This document shows, one piece after another, positions 6,774-13,947 of a stretch of 17,723 nucleotides of DNA. Position 1 is the first letter of the stretch. Each line of letters opens with the position of its first letter. The stretch comes from Porticoccaceae bacterium (GTDB lineage Bacteria; Pseudomonadota; Gammaproteobacteria; Pseudomonadales; Porticoccaceae). Made by a program: the position numbers and the translations under genes. The notes below the pieces were generated by a model that was given only the letters and a program-made list of their open reading frames with translations, searched no databases and was not told the DNA's origin. Where the stretch lies: the NCBI GenBank assembly GCA_023229065.1, contig JALNZZ010000031.1, forward strand, positions 1-17,723, in the 5' to 3' direction.

Positions 6774-7122
6774 CATCGGCCCCCACGACCTTGTCGACAT
6801 CCCCGGCATGGGCCAGTTCGAGGTAGTGGGACATGTGGAGGACTACTCCAACAGCCCGTGGCCACTTCCGCCCAGCGCGTTCCCGGTCCGATACTCGGTT
6901 GGCGTGCACAAGGCTTCATCCCCAACCCGCGACGAGTATGGGCGCGAAGTCACGGCATACACCCCGCCGAAAGACCAGCCGGGTACGCCGCTGCCCGTTC
7001 ATGGGTGGGCGAACCCGCGCAACACCGAGCCGAAGCTGGCCGGCCACGACCGGGTCGTGGTGGAGCTGGAACTGTTCATTCCCGAGTTCCTGGTGGCGAA
7101 CCTGCGGAGGGTTGAAGGGTGA
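6766..7122 (+). CDS. Head-to-tail stopper or connector
   Basis: This 118-residue, beta-rich protein is likely the second connector ring that closes the DNA channel (SPP1 gp16-like position). It begins MADIGPHDLVDIPGMGQFEV and ends DRVVVELELFIPEFLV followed by a short basic tail. ATG 6766 is chosen over an in-frame ATG at about 6727, because it gives the ATGGCTGA overlap with the adaptor stop and has GGGGCAG upstream. The same junction recurs later at 7544. Its stop overlaps the next start as GTGA. Function is assigned by order and fold character, not by a diagnostic motif. Confidence 0.68.
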   Translation: MADIGPHDLVDIPGMGQFEVVGHVEDYSNSPWPLPPSAFPVRYSVGVHKASSPTRDEYGREVTAYTPPKDQPGTPLPVHGWANPRNTEPKLAGHDRVVVELELFIPEFLVANLRRVEG

Positions 7123-7289
7123 TCGTTGTTCACACCCACGACGAGGAAGTGGATTGTGAGGGCGCGTCCCGCTTCTCCACCGATGAGCACAACAACCTGT
7201 GCATTTTCGAGGGTAAGAGCGGGGACCGGCTGCGGGCAGTGTTCAACTCCTCGGCCTGGGTGAAGGTGGTGGTCGAAGATGTCGATTAA
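7119..7289 (+). CDS. Small hypothetical protein of 56 residues
   Basis: GTG 7119 overlaps the previous stop (GTGA) and opens a 56-residue frame ending TAA 7287-7289, which itself overlaps the next gene by 11 bases. The protein reads MIVVHTHDEEVDCEG at the start and AVFNSSAWVKVVVEDVD at the end, with strands predicted at both ends. Tight overlaps on both sides and the lack of any other gene in 7123-7278 support it as real. It is an acidic connector-region protein of unknown role. Confidence 0.72.
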   Translation: MIVVHTHDEEVDCEGASRFSTDEHNNLCIFEGKSGDRLRAVFNSSAWVKVVVEDVD

Positions 7290-7551
7290 GGTCAAGCACA
7301 AGGTCGGCGGCTACTACCGGTTGCGTTCGGCGGGCGGGGTGCAGTCGTTCCTCGAAGGCGCCGCGAATAGTGTTGCTGCCCGCGCTAATGCCCAGCTGAA
7401 GGGCAAGGGCGGCAAGGGGTTTGTCACTGGCTCTCGGCAGGGAGCGAAACGCCCTCAGGGTCGTTGGCGGACTAGTGTGGCGGCGGTGTCCCCGTATGCG
7501 AAGCGGGCGAACGCCAAACGCAACATTTTGCTGCGGGCGCTCAATGGCTGA
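7279..7551 (+). CDS. Tail completion protein, HK97 gp10-like
   Basis: This 90-residue, very basic protein (rich in Lys and Arg, including ANAQLKGKGGKGF and SPYAKRANAKRN) fits the tail-completion or HK97 gp10-like proteins encoded between connector and tail terminator. ATG 7279 has AAGGTGG upstream (7263-7269) and lies within the end of the 56-residue gene. The stop overlaps the next start by eight bases. It is shorter than many gp10 proteins (about 110-150 residues), so the assignment leans on order. Confidence 0.6.
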   Translation: MSIKVKHKVGGYYRLRSAGGVQSFLEGAANSVAARANAQLKGKGGKGFVTGSRQGAKRPQGRWRTSVAAVSPYAKRANAKRNILLRALNG

Positions 7552-7942
7552 GTTCTGGCTGCCCGCGAAACCGGGTGTGCTGACAGCGATCCGCATCCTC
7601 GCCCCGAACCAGGCGCCGGTCTTGGTGTCCGATGAGATGCCGAAGACCCGCCCCGCCCAGGTCGTCCTCGTCTCCCAGGTGGGCGGCTCGCGACCGAATC
7701 CGGTGCAGTCCATTCACCGACTCCTCATTGAATGCTGGCTGGCTAAGTCGTCGGCGGTGAATATCGAAACGTGGTGCGGGGAAGTGTCCGCCGCACTCCG
7801 AAACTCATCCGGACGCACCTACAACGGGGTGTTTTCCTTCGGGTGGGGCAACGAGCAGGGGCCGGTGGACTTTCCGGATCCCGATGTCACCGACATGCGT
7901 CGGTGGCAGTTCCACGGAGACCTCAAACTCTCCGCGAAATAA
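7544..7942 (+). CDS. Tail terminator protein
   Basis: This 132-residue protein caps the growing tail tube and joins it to the head. It begins MAEFWLPAKPGVLTAIRI and contains RPAQVVLVSQVGGSRPNP, a pattern typical of actinophage tail terminators (small alpha/beta proteins), then a helix with IHRLLIECWLAKS and a C-terminal MRRWQFHGDLKLSAK. ATG 7544 is chosen over upstream in-frame starts because of the ATGGCTGA overlap with the previous gene. Position directly before major tail protein supports the call. Confidence 0.78.
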   Translation: MAEFWLPAKPGVLTAIRILAPNQAPVLVSDEMPKTRPAQVVLVSQVGGSRPNPVQSIHRLLIECWLAKSSAVNIETWCGEVSAALRNSSGRTYNGVFSFGWGNEQGPVDFPDPDVTDMRRWQFHGDLKLSAK

Positions 7943-7960
7943 CTGAATAACCCCCGTAAA

Positions 7961-7986
7961 TCAGGCCCCGTCCAATTGTTGCCTGA
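7961..7986 (+). repeat. Inverted repeat before major tail protein
   Basis: TCAGGC (7961-7966) and GCCTGA (7981-7986) form a 6-bp stem with a 14-base loop. It ends directly at the ribosome binding site AAAGGGG (7986-7992) of the major tail gene. It might influence translation, but a 6-bp repeat in a 60-base gap is weak evidence. Confidence 0.3.
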
Positions 7987-8002
7987 AAGGGGCTGGCCAA
8001 CC

Positions 8003-8596
8003 ATGGCTGATTCAAAGAACGTCTGGGCGGCCGGAAGGCACTCGGATGACGAAGCGTTTTTCGGTGGCCCTCTGGGGACCGTCCTTCCCGACGATGCGGT
8101 GGCGGTCATCGACCCCGCCCTCGAACCGCACGGGTGGATGGGCGATGACGGGTTCACCAACAACATTCAGCGCGAAGTCACCAAGCACTACGACTTTGGC
8201 GGTGACCCGATCAAGACCACCCAGGACCGTTACGAGGAGACCATCGCGGTCACCTGCTGCGAGTCCAACCCGACCGTCCTGAAGACGGTCTTCGGTGACG
8301 ACAACGTCATCGTCGACTTCAGCGGCGGGCACCGCAAGATCAACATCCGGCACGATTCGGCGCCGCTGCCCCGCAAGTCGTGGGTGGTGCGTGTGGTCGA
8401 CGGCGTGAAGACCCGCATGCTGGTCATCCCCGAAGGCCAGGTCGTGGAGGTCGGCGAGATTGTCTGGCTGTCCTCGGAATTGGTTCAGTACACGCTGACC
8501 ATCGACTGCTACAAGCCGAAGACGGGGTCGCAGCCGGACAACCCGCAGGCCGTCAACGAGTACATCGACGAACCCGACGTCGAAGACGAGTCCTGA
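8003..8596 (+). CDS. Major tail protein (tail tube)
   Basis: This 197-residue acidic protein should polymerise as the tail tube. Size, position between tail terminator and chaperones, and beta-rich sequence match actinophage tube proteins. Recognisable parts are FTNNIQREVTKHYDFGGDPI, RYEETIAVTCCESNPTVL and a strand pair around WVVRVVDGVKTRMLVIPEGQ, ending in a disordered acidic tail (EYIDEPDVEDES). I chose ATG 8003, which has AAAGGGG ten bases upstream; a TTG at 7976 would add nine poorly fitting residues. A strong hairpin follows seven bases after the stop, fitting partial termination after a highly expressed gene. Confidence 0.85.
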   Translation: MADSKNVWAAGRHSDDEAFFGGPLGTVLPDDAVAVIDPALEPHGWMGDDGFTNNIQREVTKHYDFGGDPIKTTQDRYEETIAVTCCESNPTVLKTVFGDDNVIVDFSGGHRKINIRHDSAPLPRKSWVVRVVDGVKTRMLVIPEGQVVEVGEIVWLSSELVQYTLTIDCYKPKTGSQPDNPQAVNEYIDEPDVEDES

Positions 8597-8602
8597 CCAG
8601 AC

Positions 8603-8646
8603 CCGCCCGGTGAGTCAATCCGTGGACGGGGCCGCTCACCGGGCGG
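8603..8646 (+). terminator. 12-bp hairpin after major tail protein
   Basis: CCGCCCGGTGAG (8603-8614) and CTCACCGGGCGG (8635-8646) are perfect reverse complements around a 20-base loop. There is no T run behind it, as is often the case in high-GC actinobacteria. It could be a partial terminator that lowers tail chaperone expression relative to the tube protein. Its loop also takes part in alternative pairings with downstream leader sequence. Confidence 0.6.
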
Positions 8647-8687
8647 CTCATGGCCCCGACCACAACTAGAAGAAAGTCCCCGTCCAC
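8622..8687 (+). promoter_or_regulatory. Alternative pairings in the chaperone leader (possible switch or pseudoknot)
   Basis: GTGGACGGGG at 8622-8631, inside the loop of the 12-bp hairpin, is perfectly complementary to CCCCGTCCAC at 8678-8687, the ten bases directly before ATG 8688. The overlapping CGGGGCC (8627-8633) can instead pair with GGCCCCG (8652-8658). Combined with the hairpin, the first pairing would be an H-type pseudoknot that covers the sequence between the weak ribosome binding site (AGAAGAAAG, 8668-8676) and the start codon. This suggests translational control; the folding itself is inferred from complementarity. Confidence 0.5.
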
Positions 8688-9302
8688 ATGACTGACATTG
8701 TTTCCGGCTCCGACCCGCGCGTCCGGGTCGGGCTGACGTTCCATCCTGACGGTGGGGAGCCGCTGACGGTGTCCCTGCCGCGGCCCGACTTCGTCGACTA
8801 CCCGACCGAGTTGAAGATGAAGGCCGACTGGCGTCGAATGACCCAGGGCGCCAACGAGACGCTGCGGGAGATCCGTCGCGTTCACCGACGCAACCAGATT
8901 GCGTGGGTGAAGTACGACAAGGCGTTCGCGGCGTGGGAGAAACAACTGCGCGACCCCGACGTGGAGGACCCCGGCCCCGAGCCGGAGGAGCCTGTCGACG
9001 CCGAACTGCCCGAAGCGGTCTCGCCGAGGGATGCTGAGCGTGAAGCGGCGCTGGTGATCTTCAAGCATCTGTTGTCGGCTGCGGAGTACAAGGTGGTGCA
9101 GAAGTGTACGACCGCGGAGCTGCTGCAGGCTCAGTTGGCGTGGGAGAAGGCGTCTGAGGTTCCGCTGGGGGAATTGTTGGCCTCTCCGACCTCCTCGACG
9201 GAGACCACGGAGGGGCCGTCCGAGCGGACCTCCTCGCCCGCGGATGGACAGTCCGAGACATCGGAAGCCGACTCTCCTGGGGAGACATCCGAGACCTCGT
9301 AG
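8688..9302 (+). CDS. Tail assembly chaperone, zero-frame product
   Basis: This 204-residue protein is the shorter of the two tail assembly chaperones, comparable in role to lambda gpG. It begins with a beta-rich segment (RVRVGLTFHPDGGEPLTVSL), then a helical region, and ends in a low-complexity Ser/Thr/Glu tail after residue 162, where the frameshift occurs. ATG 8688 follows a weak ribosome binding site and a structured leader. The tail from 9173 to 9302 is coded over the second chaperone frame, which probably explains its skewed composition. Identification rests on position between tube and tape measure plus the frameshift arrangement. Confidence 0.85.
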   Translation: MTDIVSGSDPRVRVGLTFHPDGGEPLTVSLPRPDFVDYPTELKMKADWRRMTQGANETLREIRRVHRRNQIAWVKYDKAFAAWEKQLRDPDVEDPGPEPEEPVDAELPEAVSPRDAEREAALVIFKHLLSAAEYKVVQKCTTAELLQAQLAWEKASEVPLGELLASPTSSTETTEGPSERTSSPADGQSETSEADSPGETSETS

Positions 9303-9583
9303 CGTGGCTTCCCCCCACAGGGGAGTCTGCCTACTACCGGTCGCTGCATCCGAGGTCGTGGTGGTGGTCGCCGCTGTTCGACTTCCTGGCCATGATCCTC
9401 GTGGTGCTGCAGGGGGCGAATTGGCAGCGGGGTGGCGGTAAGGGTGCCCGCCCGAAGATTCAGAAACGTCCGTCCGATAAGCCGCCGGCCGTGAAGTCGG
9501 TTGCGGAGTTGGACGAGAAGAAACGTTCTCAGGCTGAGCATATTCAGCGCAGGCGTGAACAGAAGCGAAAGGCGGTGAGCTAG
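8688..9583 (+). CDS. Tail assembly chaperone, -1 frameshift fusion product
   Basis: A -1 shift at GGGGGAA (9167-9173) joins the first 162 residues to a frame that is open from 9158 to the TAG at 9581-9583, giving about 298 residues, comparable to lambda gpGT. The added 136 residues include AVRADLLARGWTVRDIGSRL, SWGDIRDLVAWLPP and the WWWSPLFDFLAMILVVLQ segment, then a basic tail. This is the pattern of actinophage second chaperone domains that contact the tape measure. There is no good independent start codon early in this frame, and key conserved parts lie before the first ATG (9392), so frameshifting is required. Join: 8688-9173, then 9173-9580 plus stop. Confidence 0.88.
9167..9204 (+). 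promoter_or_regulatory. Programmed -1 frameshift signal
   Basis: The zero-frame codons read CTG GGG GAA TTG, so G GGG GAA is a slippery heptamer of the X XXY YYZ kind, with re-pairing to GGG GGA. Nine bases later TCTCCG (9183-9188) and CGGAGA (9199-9204) can form a 6-bp hairpin with a 10-base loop, at the usual distance for a stimulating structure. The -1 frame opens only nine bases before the heptamer (stop at 9155-9157), which confines the possible shift site. Confidence 0.85.
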
Positions 9584-12500
9584 TTGGCATCTGGTGTCGA
9601 GTTGGCCACCGCTTACGTCAGTTTGGTCGCAGAGACCTCGAAGCTGAAGAACGACATCAACAAGGCGTTCGAGGAGGCCGATAAGTCGTCCCTGCGTGCG
9701 GGGAAGAAGATCGGCAAGAACCTCGACTCTGGGCTGTCGGGGACGAAGACCTCGGCGGCGAAGGCCGGCGAGGATGCTGCCGACGCGTACGAGAAGTCTC
9801 TGAAGTCCCAGCTGCGCGGTGAGCGCATCGGCCAGGCCATCGGCAAGCCTATCGGCAAGGCCCTCGGCCTGGCGTTGAAGGTCGGGATCGCGGGTGCCGC
9901 GTCTACCGCCGCCGCTGGGGTGGGTGTGCTGGCGACCGCGTTGACGAAGGGCTTCGGCCGGCTCCGGCAGATCGACAACGCGAAGTTCAAGCTGCAGGCC
10001 CTCGGCAACTCGGCTGAAGATGTCAACAAGATCATGGACTCGGCGCTGGCGTCAGTGAAGGGCACGGCGTTCGGCATGGAGGAAGCCGCGACCACGGCTG
10101 CTTCGGCGGTCGCCGCGGGGATCGTTCCCGGTGAGGAGCTGACAAAGTACCTCACCAACGCTGCCGATGCTGCTGCTATCGCGGGCACTTCGCTCGAGGA
10201 AATGGGCTCGATCTTCAACAATATCCAAACCTCCAACAAGGCATTCACCGACGATCTGCGGCAGCTGTCCGACCGCGGCCTCCCAGTGTTCACCTGGCTG
10301 CAGAACGAATACGGCGTCACCGCCGAGGCTTTGACGAAGATGGTGGAGAATGGCGAGGTTGACGCCGCCACCTTCAATAAGGTCATCCGGGAGAACATCG
10401 GCGGCGCGGCTCAGGAGATGGGCAACTCGTTCGATGGCGCCATGCAGAACCTCTCTGCAGCATTGGGCCGTGTCGGTGCCACGATCTTGAGTACCCCTTT
10501 CGAGAACGCCTCCGGCGGCATCGGTTCCATCACCGACGCGCTGGACCGGCTCGACGGCTGGTTGAAGGGCAACCAGGAGGGGGTAATTGGGTTCTGGGGA
10601 ACTTTCGGCCGGGCCGCGATCACCGGCGCTCAGGATGTTCTGAGGACCATCGCTGAGATCACGAGAGCTGTGGCCCAGTTCCAGAACTTCTTCGGGGACA
10701 TCTACGGCGGCATGGACACCGGTGTCGCCTGGATCAACGACGTTCTCGGCCGCGATGACATCGCCGAGGGCCTGCGGGAACGCGCGGAACGTAGCTTCGG
10801 ATGGGGCGAAGAAGCCTACGAGATGGCCGACCGCATTGATGACATGATCGAAAGTCTCGACGAGGCCAAGACTGGTGTGTCGGAATGGGAGACCAAAGCC
10901 AAGGCTGCTGCGGCTGTCACGAAGGCGCTGGGGGATTCCTTCAAGGCGGTCAATGACAACGGCCAGATCATTGTTGAGTCCAACGCGATGGAGAAGCTCG
11001 AAGAAATCAACGAGCTTGAGCTGGTCGTGACGAACCTGCCTGACGGGTCGTTCGCGATTGAGCCCGGCACCCCTGAGGCGCAGGCGCTGATCGATGCGTT
11101 TGTGGCGAGGAACCGCCCGACGGCCCCGGTGAAGACTCCTGTCGAGGTGGATACCGCGAAAGCCTCCGCGGATCTGCAGGCGTTCATCGACAACGCCAAC
11201 ATCAACTCGTCTGTGCGGGTCGCTGTGCAGCTGCAGACCGGCAACGCGGGCAATGTGAGTCCCAGCGCTCCGGTTGGGGTGCCGGCGCCCGCTGCGGAGG
11301 GTTATGTGCCTTACGACCCGGCGGCGTGGGTGCGGCCCCCGACCGGTGGCGGGCGTCAGTCCGGTGGGGACATCAGTGGCCCGGGGCCGAAGGGCAAAGA
11401 CTCCGTTCTGATGTGGGGCGCCCCCGGTGAGCATGTCCTCACCGCCGACGAGGTGGATGCTTTGGGCGGCCAGGGCGGGGCATATGCGTTGCGGGCTGCG
11501 ATCCGTGCTGGGTCGTTGCCCGGGTTCGCCGAGGGTGGCACCGTCACAGATTACAGAGACGACGAGCTGGCACGCCGCCTGATGTGGTTCGGTCTGGCGG
11601 AGCCGGGGACGCCGGATCTCAAGCCGGCGTTCGGCGGTGGGCGGTTCAACCCGAACATGACGATCGACACCAGTATGGTGTCAGTCGCTCCGCCGCCCGG
11701 GTGGCTGTTCCAGCGGGGTATCGAATCCGGGTCGTACCCGAACGAGATCACGTTCGACGACATTGCTGATGCGACGGTGCAGACACCGTCCGAGTGGGAG
11801 TCCTACCGCTCGGGCCGTCGACATCAGCGCGAGGAGGCGTCCCGCCGGGATCCGTTGTGGGACTGGATTGCCAAAGACCTGCCCCGCTATGAGGTCGGCG
11901 GCGCCATCGGCGACGACCCACGCATCCGGGCCATCGACACCGCCTACCAGCACTCGGGGAAGCCGTACAACTACGGCCCTTGGGATTGCTCGATGTACCT
12001 GTCCTACGCCTATGCGGGGATGACGGGGCAGCCCCCTGGTCGGTACTTCAACACGGAATCCGACTTCGAGGCCCTGGGCTTCAAGCGGGGCTACAAGCCG
12101 GGCGCGTTGAATGTCGGCATCCGTCGCGGCGGCGGCGGGCGGAACTCGCACATGGCGGGCACTCTGCCCAACGGGGTGAATATCGAGAACTCGTCCAACG
12201 GCAGCATCTACGGCGACGGCGCGGCTGGGGCGCAGGACTTCCCGATCCAGTACTACTACGAGCCACCCAACGCCGGCGACATGGGCGCGATGCAGGCCCA
12301 GGCCATGGGTGGGCAGGACGCCGCCCACATGAACGCCACGGGCGGTGGGGGCATCGGCCCATCGTCAGGCGCCATGGGCGACACGGGCACCACCCGCACC
12401 GAGGGGTACATCCCGGCCGGGGCGGGCAACTCTGGCCGTGCGGGCAATAGCTTCGCCTCCGGGCTGATCGACATGGGCGCCGAGGCCATCAACGGCATCA

Positions 12501-13021
12501 TCGACCAAGCCGCCTCCGCAGCATCTTCTGCTGCCGGGATGGCCGCCATGGCCGGCTCGTTCGGCGCTGACGGTGGAGCGGGTGGGATGGCCGCTCAGAT
12601 GGCCATCGGCATGGGCGCCCAGGCCGCCAAGCGGGGAGTGCAGTGGGGCGCGGACATGATCGGCATCGGCATCGACGCCGGCGCGGAGATCCTGTCCCCG
12701 TTTGGTGTTCCACGGTTCTTCTCCACGGACCCCACGAGCTTCATGCCGAACTTCAACACCACCCCCGCCGGGACCACTACAGCGGAGGCCTTGTCGAACG
12801 GCGTGGACCCGAACACCACCCAGCATGGCACCGCCGTGGGCGCGGCACCTGGCCCGACTCCGGCGCAGGCCAACCTCGCTGCCCCCAACCCTGACGACCT
12901 ACAACCCCAAGTCCCCGGACTGTTCATAGGTGAAATCAACGGAATGGACCCTGACCAGGTGGGCAATGAACTGCTCCGTCTGCAGCAGTTGAACGCGATG
13001 CAATACCAGGGACGGCCATGA
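9584..13021 (+). CDS. Tape measure protein with NlpC/P60-like peptidase domain
   Basis: At 1145 residues this is the longest gene of the window; tape measure length sets tail length. The N-terminus (GVELATAYVSLVAETSKL) is typical, followed by a hydrophobic segment (about 95-120) and a TP901-like region (about 128-305). Residues 600-650 hold the GPKGKDSVLMWGAPGEHVLT motif common in actinophage tape measures. Residues about 775-890 look like a cysteine peptidase: Cys802 in PWDCSMYLSYAYAG and His856 in NSHMAGTLPNGV, which could cut peptidoglycan during DNA entry. The C-terminus is Ala/Gly-rich and hydrophobic (about 960-1040), then Pro/Thr-rich. The start is TTG 9584 directly after the chaperone TAG, with AAAGGCGGTGAG upstream. 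It ends in an ATGA overlap. Confidence 0.93.
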   Translation: MASGVELATAYVSLVAETSKLKNDINKAFEEADKSSLRAGKKIGKNLDSGLSGTKTSAAKAGEDAADAYEKSLKSQLRGERIGQAIGKPIGKALGLALKVGIAGAASTAAAGVGVLATALTKGFGRLRQIDNAKFKLQALGNSAEDVNKIMDSALASVKGTAFGMEEAATTAASAVAAGIVPGEELTKYLTNAADAAAIAGTSLEEMGSIFNNIQTSNKAFTDDLRQLSDRGLPVFTWLQNEYGVTAEALTKMVENGEVDAATFNKVIRENIGGAAQEMGNSFDGAMQNLSAALGRVGATILSTPFENASGGIGSITDALDRLDGWLKGNQEGVIGFWGTFGRAAITGAQDVLRTIAEITRAVAQFQNFFGDIYGGMDTGVAWINDVLGRDDIAEGLRERAERSFGWGEEAYEMADRIDDMIESLDEAKTGVSEWETKAKAAAAVTKALGDSFKAVNDNGQIIVESNAMEKLEEINELELVVTNLPDGSFAIEPGTPEAQALIDAFVARNRPTAPVKTPVEVDTAKASADLQAFIDNANINSSVRVAVQLQTGNAGNVSPSAPVGVPAPAAEGYVPYDPAAWVRPPTGGGRQSGGDISGPGPKGKDSVLMWGAPGEHVLTADEVDALGGQGGAYALRAAIRAGSLPGFAEGGTVTDYRDDELARRLMWFGLAEPGTPDLKPAFGGGRFNPNMTIDTSMVSVAPPPGWLFQRGIESGSYPNEITFDDIADATVQTPSEWESYRSGRRHQREEASRRDPLWDWIAKDLPRYEVGGAIGDDPRIRAIDTAYQHSGKPYNYGPWDCSMYLSYAYAGMTGQPPGRYFNTESDFEALGFKRGYKPGALNVGIRRGGGGRNSHMAGTLPNGVNIENSSNGSIYGDGAAGAQDFPIQYYYEPPNAGDMGAMQAQAMGGQDAAHMNATGGGGIGPSSGAMGDTGTTRTEGYIPAGAGNSGRAGNSFASGLIDMGAEAINGIIDQAASAASSAAGMAAMAGSFGADGGAGGMAAQMAIGMGAQAAKRGVQWGADMIGIGIDAGAEILSPFGVPRFFSTDPTSFMPNFNTTPAGTTTAEALSNGVDPNTTQHGTAVGAAPGPTPAQANLAAPNPDDLQPQVPGLFIGEINGMDPDQVGNELLRLQQLNAMQYQGRP

Positions 13022-13947
13022 CCGAACCTGGAATCCGCGACATCAGCATCTACGGGCAGAACGACGAACATCTCTGCGTCCACGGCGAAGGTAAGGGCGA
13101 CCAGGGCGTGTACCTGTCCGAGGGTGGGGTGTCGAAAATCTATGACTCCCCGGAGAAGCAGACCTGGAAGCAGGGCGCCCGTCAACAAAAGGCCAAGCAG
13201 AAGTCCCGCAAATCCCTTGCCCGGGACATGGATCTACAGTTCACGTGCATTGAGACGCACGGTCGCACGGCTGAGCAGAATGAGTCCCTGCTGATTCAGG
13301 CGATTGGGTTCGAGCTCGACAAGTACGACGACGACGCGAAGTATGCGCGGTTGGCGGTGTCGACGGAGATGTCCGGCACGAGGGTGTTGGACATTCTGCA
13401 GTATGAGGCCCCGAACCTGGACCCGAAGATCGACCCGATTCGGCAGCAGTTGTTCAAGCCGATCCTGAAGATTCGCTCCGGGGACCCGGATTGGTATGAA
13501 AAGCCGGAGGTTTCGCGGGCGGTGTTCACTTCCCCCGGCTGGGACGAGGTGGAGATTTCCAACCCGACGAACCGGGAAATGCTGGTCAAGTGGGTGGTCA
13601 CTGGCGGGACGGTGACGCTGCCGGACTTCTCGTGGCGCGGCGCCCCCGGCAACCGGCATCCCGGTGGGGATGATGCGGCGCGGATGGTTCCGTGCCCGCA
13701 GATTCGTCCCTCCGACAACGGCATGACCGTCGACTTGGACCCCGATGAGCTGATGGCCCGCAGCGGCAACAACGTCAACATCTTGGCGCGGTTCGGTGGC
13801 CGATTCTTCCTGCACAAGATTCCGCCATACACGCCGAAGCAGATGATCCCTGTGCATTGCTCAGATACGGGCGGCGGCACCGTGAAGGTTGAGCTGATCC
13901 AGCCCCGCCGCTGGAGTCGGCCCTGGGGACAGGAATGGGTTGCCTGA
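13018..13947 (+). CDS. Minor tail protein (distal tail-like)
   Basis: This 309-residue protein follows the tape measure, where siphophages encode the distal tail protein that begins the baseplate. The N-terminus (IRDISIYGQNDEHLCVHGEG, then GVYLSEGGVSKIYDSPEKQ) and the later beta-rich SPGWDEVEISNPTNREMLVK fit actinophage minor tail proteins of this position. The C-terminal part is beta-rich too and ends WSRPWGQEWVA. ATG 13018 overlaps the tape measure stop (ATGA). The distal-tail role is by order and general character. Confidence 0.78.
   Translation: MTEPGIRDISIYGQNDEHLCVHGEGKGDQGVYLSEGGVSKIYDSPEKQTWKQGARQQKAKQKSRKSLARDMDLQFTCIETHGRTAEQNESLLIQAIGFELDKYDDDAKYARLAVSTEMSGTRVLDILQYEAPNLDPKIDPIRQQLFKPILKIRSGDPDWYEKPEVSRAVFTSPGWDEVEISNPTNREMLVKWVVTGGTVTLPDFSWRGAPGNRHPGGDDAARMVPCPQIRPSDNGMTVDLDPDELMARSGNNVNILARFGGRFFLHKIPPYTPKQMIPVHCSDTGGGTVKVELIQPRRWSRPWGQEWVA

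Noticed and set aside
7976..8002. Upstream TTG start for the major tail protein
   Set aside because: ATG 8003 has a well placed AAAGGGG; the nine extra residues would overlap that site and the inverted repeat.
9392..9583. Second chaperone as an independent gene from ATG 9392
   Set aside because: The frame is open and conserved-looking well upstream of this ATG, and the slippery heptamer explains its expression.
10946..10953. Another GCGGTCAA in the tape measure gene
   Set aside because: No flanking stem and fully explained as coding sequence.
10052..11434. 460-codon open frame on the - strand within the tape measure gene
   Set aside because: Mirror frame of the tape measure codons, no domain and no ribosome binding site evident.
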